Below the pieces are notes generated by a model that was given only the letters and a program-made list of their open reading frames with translations, was not told the origin of the DNA and ran no database searches. A stretch of 7,070 bases of DNA, from positions 1 through 7,070 of the forward strand of contig CAJTLR010000112.1 in assembly GCA_910577185.1 (NCBI GenBank), given 5' to 3'. Both the position numbers and the translations under genes were made by a program. Each line of letters begins with the position of its first letter. Position 1 is the first letter of the stretch. Below, piece after piece: positions 1 to 6,293 of this stretch. This DNA comes from an uncultured Acetatifactor sp. GTDB taxonomy: Bacteria > Bacillota > Clostridia > Lachnospirales > Lachnospiraceae.

Positions 1-519
1 TTGCCCCTGTTTCATGCGCAGTGGTGCCAACGCGGGGCATGGGGGTTTACTGTGATGACAGGCGTTGCCATGACTGTTGTTGGACTTCTGATTATGCGTC
101 CGGCCGCAATTATGATGGGAGTGACTGGCGATTTGCTGGAAAAAAGTGTATTATATGGCAGCATTATGATTTCCTGTCAAACAGCAGTTATGCTCCAAAC
201 CGTATTTCAAAGTCTGCTCCCGGCGGCGGAAAAGCCAACAATGGGACTTGTGCTTACGGTAACGGCAGGCGGCGCGTTTGTGTTCTGTGGGTTTAATATA
301 TGGTGTTTGGGATTTTTTACTGCTTTGAACAATGGCTTTGTGTCGGCTGCCATAGCTTTCGGCAGAATTTTTCTATTTCAGGGTCTTGCAATCATTATTT
401 TGCCATATCTCTTTGGCCTTAATGGAGTATGGACGGCTATGGCTGTTGCGGAAGCGCTGGCTTTTATTGTAGCTCTCCTATTCTTCATGCGGCAGAAACA
501 GAAATATCATTACGCATGA
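1..519 (+). CDS. MATE-family multidrug/toxin efflux transporter, C-terminal part (5' end outside the window)
   Basis: The reading frame is open from the first base to a TGA at 517-519 and gives 172 residues rich in hydrophobic helices. The last helices fit the C-terminal lobe of MATE (MOP superfamily) transporters. Seen features are a helix after AWGFTVMTG, a helix-rich block with VFQSLLPAAEKPTMG (the usual small-residue/K-P loop of the family) and the ending FGLNGVWTAMAVAEALAF followed by a basic tail, which matches the normal MATE terminus. MATE proteins are about 440-460 residues, so more than half lies to the left. The TTG at base 1 is not a convincing start because the window simply begins inside the gene. 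The first 15 residues fit the family poorly, so a frameshift near the edge is possible. Family knowledge: these proteins export cationic drugs or metabolites by Na+ or H+ antiport; the substrate here is unknown. The tag gene starts 127 bases downstream with its own ribosome site. Confidence 0.75.
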   Translation: MPLFHAQWCQRGAWGFTVMTGVAMTVVGLLIMRPAAIMMGVTGDLLEKSVLYGSIMISCQTAVMLQTVFQSLLPAAEKPTMGLVLTVTAGGAFVFCGFNIWCLGFFTALNNGFVSAAIAFGRIFLFQGLAIIILPYLFGLNGVWTAMAVAEALAFIVALLFFMRQKQKYHYA

Positions 520-646
520 TTGGGTAACGATGAACAGCAGTATTTTCACTCTGTATTTTGTTTGTAGTAGAAAAATTCGCAGTTCCATGATAGGATAGAC
601 ATAGTGAATGGAGCAGGAAAACGGAATTTGTAAAGGAGAGGATTTT

Positions 647-1216
647 ATGAAAAAAGACGATAGAGAAAGATGTTCGTGGGCATCCACGGAACTTTATAAG
701 GAGTATCATGACAAGGAATGGGGAAAGCCGGTTCATGACGACAGAAAATTATTTGAGATGCTCATTCTCGAAGGTATGCAGGCAGGCTTGTCATGGCTGA
801 CGATACTGAATAAAAGAATCGCATTCAGAGAAGCCTTTGATGAGTTTGATTATCAAAAAGTCGCTCTCTATGATGAAGCAAAAATTGATGCGTTAATGCA
901 AAATGCCAAAATCATTCGCAACAGGCTGAAAATCAAGTCGGCAATCATAAATGCACAACAATTCATCAAAGTACAAGAAGAATACGGAAGTTTTGATGCG
1001 TTTATCTGGTCTTATGTTGAGAACAGACCGATTCATAACCATTTCGAATCGGAAACTGACATTCCTGCAACAACGCCGCTTTCAGATAAAATCAGCAAAG
1101 ACTTAAAAAAACACGGTTTTAAGTTTGTAGGCAGTACGATTGTATATGCGTATATGCAGGCAATCGGAATTGTAAATGACCATGTGAAAAGCTGCTATTT
1201 GTATGTACCCACATAA
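647..1216 (+). CDS. tag: DNA-3-methyladenine glycosylase I
   Basis: This 189-residue protein is nearly the same length as E. coli Tag (187 aa). The family is a cytoplasmic base-excision-repair enzyme that removes 3-methyladenine from alkylated DNA, in the helix-hairpin-helix glycosylase superfamily. Sequence signs are the N-terminal CSW (C9) with H21 in EYHDKEWG, and C-terminal H179 and C183 in DHVKSC. These four residues match the zinc ligands known for Tag. The block LEGMQAGLSWLTILNKR (from about residue 41) carries the conserved glutamate (E42) of the 3-methyladenine pocket. The ATG at 647 is preceded by AAGGAGAG at 633-640 with normal spacing. An upstream in-frame ATG at 608 would add 13 residues before the Cys motif and has no good ribosome site, so 647 is preferred. 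The gene is more AT-rich than the operons to its right. No terminator is evident after the stop; a hairpin cluster begins about 25 bases downstream. Confidence 0.95.
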   Translation: MKKDDRERCSWASTELYKEYHDKEWGKPVHDDRKLFEMLILEGMQAGLSWLTILNKRIAFREAFDEFDYQKVALYDEAKIDALMQNAKIIRNRLKIKSAIINAQQFIKVQEEYGSFDAFIWSYVENRPIHNHFESETDIPATTPLSDKISKDLKKHGFKFVGSTIVYAYMQAIGIVNDHVKSCYLYVPT

Positions 1217-1241
1217 TTGAGCACCAACTTGCGATTTTTAA

Positions 1242-1291
1242 GGGAGGTGTCTGCTCTCCCGGCTGGCAGCCGCGTTTTCGCGGCAACGCCG
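1242..1291. repeat. Cluster of four compact GC-rich inverted repeats downstream of tag
   Basis: Four perfect inverted repeats are packed into 50 bases. They are GGGAG/CTCCC (1242-1246 with 1256-1260), CGGCT-GGC-AGCCG (1260-1272), GCCGCG-TTTT-CGCGGC (1269-1284) and CGGC-AAC-GCCG (1281-1291). The last three overlap, so they are partly mutually exclusive as RNA or single-stranded DNA folds. No T-run follows, so this is not a standard intrinsic terminator. A short plus-strand frame (GTG at 1247 to TAG at 1319-1321, 24 codons) runs through it, but it has no properly spaced ribosome site. The block sits between tag and a broken minus-strand gene, which suggests debris of a mobile element or of a recombination site. 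That origin is inference. Confidence 0.55.
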
Positions 1292-1366
1292 ACAGAGCGT
1301 ATAACACACTGCACATTGTAGCCACCCGTTTCGTGATCTGCGTGTAGTTTCTGGTAAACCTAATAT

Positions 1367-1380
1367 AGTATACATATACT
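1367..1380. repeat. AT-rich inverted repeat AGTATA-CA-TATACT
   Basis: The arms are perfect 6-bp inverted repeats with a 2-base centre. On the minus strand the left side overlaps a possible promoter, TTGCTT (1390-1385) and TATATT (1367-1362) with a 17-base spacer, pointing leftwards where no minus-strand gene is visible. It could be the operator or promoter of a lost gene, or part of a mobile-element end. The 1292-1411 stretch otherwise shows no coding signal. Confidence 0.35.
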
Positions 1381-1411
1381 TCGGAAGCAAAATGCTGGAA
1401 AATGGAAGGCG

Positions 1412-1708
1412 TCATAAGAAAATCTCCGTAGAGTATTTCATAATTTCTCTTAACGTATCCTGATTTAATTGATAATACACCCGTCCATCCTTCTTTTCCA
1501 CCATTACCATATGGTTGGTGAGAAGCATACTCATATGATGTGAAGCGGTTGCGGGAGTTAAGTGAAGTTTCTCGGCAATTTCCAGATTATATCTCCCATG
1601 AGACTTTAACAGGCATAGAAGTTCATCGTGTGTCCCCTTTTCGGCAATACGCCCATCTGTAATTAATATAATACGGTCACAAAATCTGGTGAAACATTCA
1701 TTCCCCCT
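1412..1708 (-). pseudogene. In-frame chimeric remnant: ABC-exporter ATPase tail fused to ArsR-like winged-helix domain
   Basis: Read on the minus strand, an open frame of 98 codons runs from just after a TAA (1711-1709) to a TGA at 1414-1412, and it has no ATG, GTG or TTG before the homologous part. Residues about 8-31 read RFCDRIILITDGRIAEKG followed by THDELL, which is the H-loop-distal end of an ABC exporter ATPase (family pattern DRI-v-l-DGRI-E-GTH-ELL). From about residue 32 the frame becomes a C-terminal ArsR-type winged helix. It shows NLEIAEKLHLTPATASHH as the helix-turn-helix, then MSMLL, and then EKKDGRVYYQLN as the wing beta-hairpin. The two parts belong to proteins that normally are separate. 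The Walker and signature motifs of the ABC part and any N-terminal part of the regulator are absent. The simplest reading is a deletion that joined two genes of one orientation and also lost the 5' end. Not expected to be functional, although the winged helix itself is intact. Confidence 0.7.
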
Positions 1709-1946
1709 TTACTTCATATGACGAAATAAAATGCAGAACCGGCAGACTGTGCAGCTTTGTATCCATACAGGCCGCTGCATTCTGCTTATTCTGTATGGGA
1801 AAATATATTGGCCGAATCAATATGGAAGGAAAACAACTCAGTTTCCCTGCAAAATGAAATGCAGATAATTTTATAAAAAAATAAAATAACCCGCACATTT
1901 TGGGTTTCATATCCGTTATACATTATGGAGGGAGGTATTGTGGCGC
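1709..1946 (+). promoter_or_regulatory. Leader region of the sigma-factor operon with nested inverted repeats
   Basis: This 238-base stretch holds no gene that I can support. It contains nested inverted repeats: AATGCAG (1730-1736) with CTGCATT (1775-1781), TGCAGC (1750-1755) with GCTGCA (1774-1779), and CCATACAG (1763-1770) with CTGTATGG (1791-1798, 20-base spacer). Further right, AACCC (1888-1892) and GGGTT (1902-1906) form a small stem next to a long A/T tract. No convincing sigma-A -35/-10 pair and no textbook ECF promoter (an AAC-type -35 about 16-17 bases from CGT) was found. The promoter for the operon is presumably here, but its position is undecided. A double ribosome site, GGAGGGAGG, ends the region at 1927-1935. 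Confidence 0.4.
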
Positions 1947-2408
1947 ATGGATATTGAAGAACAATATGATAAAATATTCCGCTATTGCTGTTTCCGGATA
2001 TACGACAGGCAATTGGCCCAGGACATTACGCAGGAAACCTTTCTTCGCTTTTTCGGGCAGGATTTAAGACTTGATAACGGCAGGGAATTGTCATATTTAT
2101 ATACGATTGCAAAAAACTTATGTGCGGATGAGTTTCGGAAAAAACCGGTTTACAATGTGGAGGATGTGGAAGACACCGCCTCCGGTGACACGGCGGAAGA
2201 ATGGATCAATAACCTGGTATTGAGAGCTGCCATAGAGAAACTTCCCCGGGAAGAGCAGGAATTATTGTTTTTGCGGTATGTAAATGAGATTTCTGTCACA
2301 TCAATCTGCAGGATGACAGGAATATCACGGTTTAGCGTTTACCGCAGGCTGTCAAAGGCATTAAAGCGGCTGAAGGAATCATTGAAAAAGGAGGGATTTT
2401 TTGAATGA
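1947..2408 (+). CDS. ECF-type RNA polymerase sigma factor (sigma-70 family)
   Basis: The 153-residue protein has the two-domain layout of small ECF sigma factors. Region 2 covers about residues 3-66, with AQDITQETFLRFF (24-36) as region 2.2 and LSYLYTIAKNLCADEFRKK (48-66) as regions 2.3-2.4, which melt and read the -10 element. An acidic linker (VEDVEDTASGDTAEE) follows. Region 4 covers about 92-146, with LPREEQELLFLRYV and the helix-turn-helix ISVTSICRMTGISRFSVYRR that reads the -35 element. The family directs RNA polymerase to a small regulon, often including its own operon. The ATG at 1947 is preferred, with GGAGG ending 11 bases before. A TTG at 1938 in the same frame would add three residues but lies too near the second GGAGG. 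The stop overlaps the next start as ATGA, which indicates translational coupling. It is the first gene of a four-gene operon with an exporter, suggesting control of that exporter. Confidence 0.88.
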   Translation: MDIEEQYDKIFRYCCFRIYDRQLAQDITQETFLRFFGQDLRLDNGRELSYLYTIAKNLCADEFRKKPVYNVEDVEDTASGDTAEEWINNLVLRAAIEKLPREEQELLFLRYVNEISVTSICRMTGISRFSVYRRLSKALKRLKESLKKEGFFE

Positions 2409-3124
2409 ACAAGTATTTGAAACAAAGGATAAAAGAAGTGCTTGAAGTCCCGGCACCTGATCAGCAGGAGAAAGCGAAGTTTTTAAGGACACTGGCCATA
2501 CCGCGGATCAGCATGTGGCAGTTTGTTTTGATACAGATAACCTATTTAAGAAAAAAAGTCCTGATTCTCTCAGGGTTATTCCTGCTGCCTGCGCTGCTGG
2601 GCGCCGGGGGCATAAAACCGGATACTTTGTGGGTCATATCCGCACTGATTCCGTTTCTTGCCCTGCTGGCTGTAACGGAAAGCGTGCGATCCGCAATGTA
2701 TGGCATGCAGGAATTTGAAATGTCCACAAGATTTTCGCTGAAAAGTGTAATGCTTGCAAGAATGAGTGTTCTGGGGCTGCTTGATGTCATTGTCATATGC
2801 TGTCTTATCCCGCTGTGCCGTATCGGCAGCAACACTTCCCTGCTTCAGACAGGACTCTACCTGATGGTCCCTTATCTGCTGACTGTGAATATCAGTTTAT
2901 GCCTCACCCGCTGGTTTCATGGCAGGGAATCCTTTTACGGCTGCATGTGTGCCGCGGTGCTGGTTGGGGGAGGCGGCTGGATGCTGCATATCATTGCCGG
3001 TTTTATTTATCAGCTTTGCTATATACACTGGTGGATTATTTTGTCCGTTTTTTTAATCGGCAAAATGGCACAGGAGATATGTCACACTATCAGACAAACG
3101 GAGGAACTGGTATGGAACTCGTAA
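2405..3124 (+). CDS. Unknown six-helix membrane protein between sigma factor and ABC transporter
   Basis: I do not recognise a named family. The protein has 239 residues. About 50 N-terminal residues are polar and probably cytoplasmic. They are followed by hydrophobic segments near 51-68, 76-93, 118-137, 150-169, 178-203 and 205-221, and a short charged tail. A notable conserved-looking block is YGMQEFEMSTRFSLKSV with LARM just after (about 99-120), placed between helices 2 and 3. Its glutamates and arginines suggest a functional cytoplasmic loop. The start overlaps the sigma gene (ATGA) and the end overlaps the ABC ATPase gene by 13 bases, so it is expressed with both. Its place directly after an ECF sigma gene is the usual place of an anti-sigma factor, but no zinc-binding HxxxCxxC motif or single-helix layout is seen. 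It may instead be an extra transporter subunit. Both roles are inference. Confidence 0.8.
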   Translation: MNKYLKQRIKEVLEVPAPDQQEKAKFLRTLAIPRISMWQFVLIQITYLRKKVLILSGLFLLPALLGAGGIKPDTLWVISALIPFLALLAVTESVRSAMYGMQEFEMSTRFSLKSVMLARMSVLGLLDVIVICCLIPLCRIGSNTSLLQTGLYLMVPYLLTVNISLCLTRWFHGRESFYGCMCAAVLVGGGGWMLHIIAGFIYQLCYIHWWIILSVFLIGKMAQEICHTIRQTEELVWNS

Positions 3125-3816
3125 TAGACAGAGTATCAAAACAATATAAGAATCATATTGCGGTTGACGGGATTTCCCTAAAACTGCAAAGGGGTGTTTA
3201 CGGGCTGCTGGGTGAAAACGGAGCGGGAAAAACAACGCTCATGAGAATGATATGCGGGATATTGAAACCTACGGAAGGCACAATTTCTTTCGATGGGATG
3301 GATGTGGGAAGAGAAGAATATCGCGCTGTTTTAGGGTATTTACCCCAGGACTTCGGCTATTATCCCGAATTTTCGGGACGGGATTTCCTTTTATATATGG
3401 CGGCATTAAAAGGAGTGGCAAAACCCCGGGCAAAACGAAAAACTGAGGAACTTCTGGAACTGGTATCCTTACAAAATGCTGCCGGAAAGAAAATAAAAAC
3501 TTATTCGGGGGGCATGAAACAGCGGCTGGGAATTGCGCAGACATTACTTGGCCAGCCGAAGCTTCTGGTGCTGGACGAACCGACTGCCGGGCTGGACCCG
3601 AAAGAGAGGGTAAGATTTCGCAATCTGACAGAGGATCTGGGAAAGGAATGCATTGTGCTGCTGTCAACACATATTGTATCGGATATTGAGCAAATTGCGG
3701 ACACAGTATTGATTATGAAGGATGGACGGCTGATATACCAGGATAAGTGGGACGAAGGCAAGGGCAGTCTGGAGGACTTTTATTTAAGGCATATTGGCGG
3801 GGAGGATCAGTCATGA
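3112..3816 (+). CDS. ABC transporter ATP-binding protein
   Basis: This 234-residue nucleotide-binding subunit hydrolyses ATP on the inner face of the membrane to power the permease encoded next. All catalytic motifs are present: Walker A GENGAGKTT (34-42), the Q-loop glutamine in YLPQDFGYYPEF (Q79), signature YSGGMKQR (131-138), Walker B LLVLDEPTAGLDP (151-163, catalytic E156) and the H-loop histidine in LLSTH (H187). The single compact domain fits importless, ABC-2 type export systems (drug, peptide or lipid exporters). The start at ATG 3112 is chosen because GGAGG lies at 3100-3104 and the family N-terminus begins there; the frame is open much further upstream but that part is out-of-frame shadow of the previous gene. 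It overlaps the previous gene by 13 bases and the permease by 4 (ATGA), so equal expression of the two subunits is likely. Confidence 0.95.
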   Translation: MELVIDRVSKQYKNHIAVDGISLKLQRGVYGLLGENGAGKTTLMRMICGILKPTEGTISFDGMDVGREEYRAVLGYLPQDFGYYPEFSGRDFLLYMAALKGVAKPRAKRKTEELLELVSLQNAAGKKIKTYSGGMKQRLGIAQTLLGQPKLLVLDEPTAGLDPKERVRFRNLTEDLGKECIVLLSTHIVSDIEQIADTVLIMKDGRLIYQDKWDEGKGSLEDFYLRHIGGEDQS

Positions 3817-5027
3817 AACATTTTGGAGTTCTATACCGATATGAGTGTAAAAAATTATTGAGTAAAAAAATAGTCTGGATTTCATTTTCCCTGAGTATCC
3901 TGATGATTCTCATTTCACTGTTTGCGCCGTTTCTGGGAGATTATTATATAGATGGAAAATTCATAGACACAAACTATAATATGTATCAGCAGGAGAAGGC
4001 GTATGCCAGGGCGCTGAGCGGCAGGGAAATCAGCCAGGAGCTTTTGGAAGAGACAATCGCTGCATACAGAAAGATACCGGAGATACCGGGAACGCATTAT
4101 ACCGCAACGGAAGAATACGGAAAATATGCACGTCCATATAGTGAAATCTTCAATTTCATACGCAATCTGTCAGGGATGCAGACATCCGAAATGATCACGT
4201 CCTGGCAGCCGGACGAAGACGATATGTATGCAAGAAGGCAGACATGGCTGACGTCCCGGTGGGAAGACCTGGGGCTGTCAAAGGGAGAAATGGAGTTTTG
4301 GAGAGAACGGGAAGAACAGATAAAAAAGCCGTATGTCTATGAAGCACATGAGGCATATCACAATATTATCTCGGGTTATCAGACAGTTGGACTTTTTCAG
4401 CTGATGCTGATTGCAATATGTCTTTCGGGGATATTTTCGGATGAGCATATCAGAAAAACAGACCAGATTGTTTTAAGCAGTCCCCTGGGAAAGACAAGTC
4501 TGTACTGGGCGAAGATAACAGTGGGGATCAGTTTTGCCGCCATAAGCACAATCCTGCTTTTTGCATTTGTTTTTTTCCCGGTCATATGCCTGTATGGAAC
4601 AGAAGGGTTTCAGGCAGCTTTTCAGCTGATATACACAAATAGTTCGGATCCGGTTACCTGCGGGCAGGCTGTTATGATTGCATATGGAAACATGCTGGTG
4701 ACCGCGGTGGCTGTCAGTGTATTTGTGATGGTTTTGTCAGAACTGCTGCAAAGTAACATTGGCACACTGGCAGCTTCGGCCGGATTGCTGCTCCTGGCGA
4801 TGATTGTGAGCATGCCGGAGCAGTACAGAGTGCCGGCGCAGATATGGAGCTGGCTTCCCTGGTCTTTTCTGGCACCCTGGAATGTGTTCGGGAAATACAC
4901 GGTTTCCGTGTTTGGCCATTATTTTACCCCATGGCAGGCGGTTCCGGTGATTTATCTGGCATCAGGCGCGATGCTTGCCGCCATTGGAAAACCCATATAT
5001 CAGCGCTTTCAGGTTTCCGGCAGGTAG
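3813..5027 (+). CDS. ABC-2 type transporter permease
   Basis: The 404-residue membrane subunit partners with the ATPase immediately upstream. A basic N-terminus (YECKKLLSKK) leads to a first helix at about 20-41. A large polar, charged region of about 150 residues (about 42-190), expected outside the membrane, comes next. Further helices are near 191-207, 236-261, 285-309, 316-334 and 377-392. The block FSDEHIRKTDQIVLSSPLGK (208-227) followed by an AK pair is the coupling element typical of ABC-2 permeases, where a glutamate-containing loop and an SSPLGR/K motif contact the ATPase. The start at ATG 3813 has GGAGG at 3801-3805 and overlaps the ATPase stop. The substrate cannot be read from the sequence. 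Family members with this layout export peptides, antibiotics or lipids, or take part in envelope stress resistance. The gene is the last of the operon; a strong terminator follows 86 bases later. Confidence 0.88.
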   Translation: MKHFGVLYRYECKKLLSKKIVWISFSLSILMILISLFAPFLGDYYIDGKFIDTNYNMYQQEKAYARALSGREISQELLEETIAAYRKIPEIPGTHYTATEEYGKYARPYSEIFNFIRNLSGMQTSEMITSWQPDEDDMYARRQTWLTSRWEDLGLSKGEMEFWREREEQIKKPYVYEAHEAYHNIISGYQTVGLFQLMLIAICLSGIFSDEHIRKTDQIVLSSPLGKTSLYWAKITVGISFAAISTILLFAFVFFPVICLYGTEGFQAAFQLIYTNSSDPVTCGQAVMIAYGNMLVTAVAVSVFVMVLSELLQSNIGTLAASAGLLLLAMIVSMPEQYRVPAQIWSWLPWSFLAPWNVFGKYTVSVFGHYFTPWQAVPVIYLASGAMLAAIGKPIYQRFQVSGR

Positions 5028-5098
5028 GTTCTTTCCCGGTCCGTGAATCCATGGGGAGGACAGAAAAAAGTACTGACAGTATAAAACGTGAAAAAGAG

Positions 5099-5127
5099 TT
5101 GAAGCCGCATCAGGGGGGTGGTATACT
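5099..5127 (+). promoter_or_regulatory. Putative sigma-A promoter overlapping the operon terminator
   Basis: TTGAAG (5099-5104) and TATACT (5122-5127) are separated by 17 bases, with an extended -10 TG at 5119-5120. Predicted start is near 5134, giving a leader of about 120 bases before the ATG at 5255. The -10 lies inside the left arm of the terminator stem. A transcript starting here would lack that arm, so it would escape termination. Placement and match are good, but there is no experimental support. Confidence 0.5.
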
Positions 5128-5154
5128 ACTATTGTATATCCCCCCTTGTTTTTT
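5113..5154 (+). terminator. Rho-independent terminator of the sigma-ABC operon
   Basis: GGGGGG (5113-5118) pairs with CCCCCC (5140-5145). After a two-base bulge (TG), GTATAC (5121-5126) pairs with GTATAT (5134-5139), the outermost pair being G-U. The loop is seven bases (5127-5133). A T-rich tail TTGTTTTTT (5146-5154) follows. The stem begins 86 bases after the permease stop, the right place to end the four-gene operon. Confidence 0.85.
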
Positions 5155-5189
5155 CCGGAAGAAGGCAGGGGAAACAGGAAAAAGAAATG

Positions 5190-5218
5190 AACCGGGCACA
5201 GGAATCCGTCAGCCGGTT
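5190..5218 (+). repeat. Inverted repeat AACCGG/CCGGTT in the leader of the next gene
   Basis: The 6-bp arms (5190-5195 and 5213-5218) are perfect, with a 17-base loop, extended by two possible G-U pairs. It lies 36 bases before the start codon at 5255. There is no T-tract, so it is not a terminator. It may be an operator or an RNA leader stem, but could be chance in this GG/CC-rich stretch. Confidence 0.25.
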
Positions 5219-5254
5219 TGTGGCCTGCGAAGGGCGAAGGGAATGATCTGATTT

Positions 5255-6193
5255 ATGAAAAAAAGAAAGGGAATCGTGTCCGGGGCAGTTCTCCTTGCTG
5301 CAGTGGTGGCAATGGGAGCGCTTTTTTATTTTTACCCGGTGTGGAAGTCCGCCGGCCTGCTGGCGGAAAATCTGGATTTTCTACATTGTACTTATGAGCT
5401 GGAAGCGGAACTGGACAGGAGTAAGCTTCCGGAGGAAACCGGAAAGCAGCTGGAAATGCTGGCAAAGCTTACCGGAACCCACGAGAGTGCCCTGGACCGG
5501 CTTACGGTAAAAGGCGGCATCTGGGATGACAAAATTCATGCGGTAATTTACACGGAGGGAGCGGAGGAGCCTTTTGCAGAGTTCTATCTGAGTAATGACA
5601 CAGATGTCATAAGTGTCACCACCACTTATGAATCCATACGAAAGCATCTGACGCAACGGTATAAGGTTCTGTATCATCTGATGCCGAAGCAGAAGGAACC
5701 GGTGTATATGACCATGGAGCAGGCAGAGCAGCTGTTCGGAATCAGTTTGGAAAATGCCCGTGATTTTGCGCTGCCCCTTCAGGACAGCGGCTTTTCCAGG
5801 GGCAGATACTTTGCACTGCTGTGGGGCATGTCAAGGGAAAAAGGAAACAGGGGAGAGCTTTTTTCGCTGGAGACAGAACATGTGCGGGTGTATTTCCGGG
5901 CGTCCGGAGAGCCGGAAACATTTGGCGAGCTGGGAATTACCATCCAAAATCCCGGGGAACTGGTTTCCGGAAAGGAACGCATTCTGGAAAAACTGGGAAT
6001 CCATATACCGGATGACGGTCTCCGGGCCCTGCGGTCGCTTTCGCTTACCATAAGTTCCAGGGAAGCGGAAGAAATTGTGGTGCCGGAAAATTTTGTCAGT
6101 CAGGGTATGGTGGAAGTGATTTCGGGCATCAGGGAGTGGATTCAGGAGAATTTCCTGGAGGAAGAGGAGGATGGAATACCCGCCCTGCTGTGA
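5255..6193 (+). CDS. Membrane-anchored protein of unknown function
   Basis: I do not recognise this 312-residue protein. It begins MKKRKG and has one hydrophobic segment at about 7-28 that looks like an uncleaved signal anchor, since no clear cleavage site or lipobox cysteine follows. The rest should lie outside the membrane. It shows mixed helix and strand segments (ELEAELDRSKLPEETGKQLE, then LTVKGGIWDDKIHAVIY, VRVYFRASGEP and LTISSREAEEIVV), suggesting an alpha/beta fold made of repeated two-layer units, and an acidic C-terminus (EEEEDG). The ATG at 5255 is preceded by AAGGG at 5237-5241, a weak and distant ribosome site. An in-frame ATG at 5243 is followed at once by ATC TGA and cannot be used. 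No conserved catalytic motif is visible. It stands between the exporter operon and another membrane protein, and is probably co-transcribed with the latter. Confidence 0.75.
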   Translation: MKKRKGIVSGAVLLAAVVAMGALFYFYPVWKSAGLLAENLDFLHCTYELEAELDRSKLPEETGKQLEMLAKLTGTHESALDRLTVKGGIWDDKIHAVIYTEGAEEPFAEFYLSNDTDVISVTTTYESIRKHLTQRYKVLYHLMPKQKEPVYMTMEQAEQLFGISLENARDFALPLQDSGFSRGRYFALLWGMSREKGNRGELFSLETEHVRVYFRASGEPETFGELGITIQNPGELVSGKERILEKLGIHIPDDGLRALRSLSLTISSREAEEIVVPENFVSQGMVEVISGIREWIQENFLEEEEDGIPALL

Positions 6194-6293
6194 TGGAACC
6201 GGGCAGAAGCGGAAATATAACGGTTTTGGCAGCATGTATAAGTCCTGGCGGGAGAAGGCCTGCTGATTCCAAAAATGCGGGGAGGAAGATGGG

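Noticed and set aside
1119..1415. 98-codon minus-strand frame antisense to the end of tag
   Set aside because: It overlaps conserved tag sequence, crosses the hairpin cluster, and its translation shows no recognisable motif.
1888..1906. AACCC/GGGTT stem followed on the minus strand by a T-rich tract, as a minus-strand terminator
   Set aside because: The stem is only 5 bp with a 9-base loop, and no minus-strand gene upstream would need it.
1698..1910. 70-codon minus-strand frame in the sigma leader
   Set aside because: No ribosome site, atypical composition, no motif; it lies over the palindromic leader and is better read as non-coding.
1938..1946. TTG start for the sigma factor
   Set aside because: The GGAGG at 1931-1935 is only two bases away; the ATG at 1947 is a better start and fits the family's N-terminus.
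2797..3111. Upstream extension of the ABC ATPase frame
   Set aside because: The extra residues are a shifted reading of the membrane-protein gene; the ATPase family begins at the ATG at 3112, which has a GGAGG site.
4844..5251. 135-codon plus-strand frame across the end of the permease gene
   Set aside because: It overlaps the permease in another frame and runs through the terminator and promoter; it has no ribosome site and low-complexity composition.
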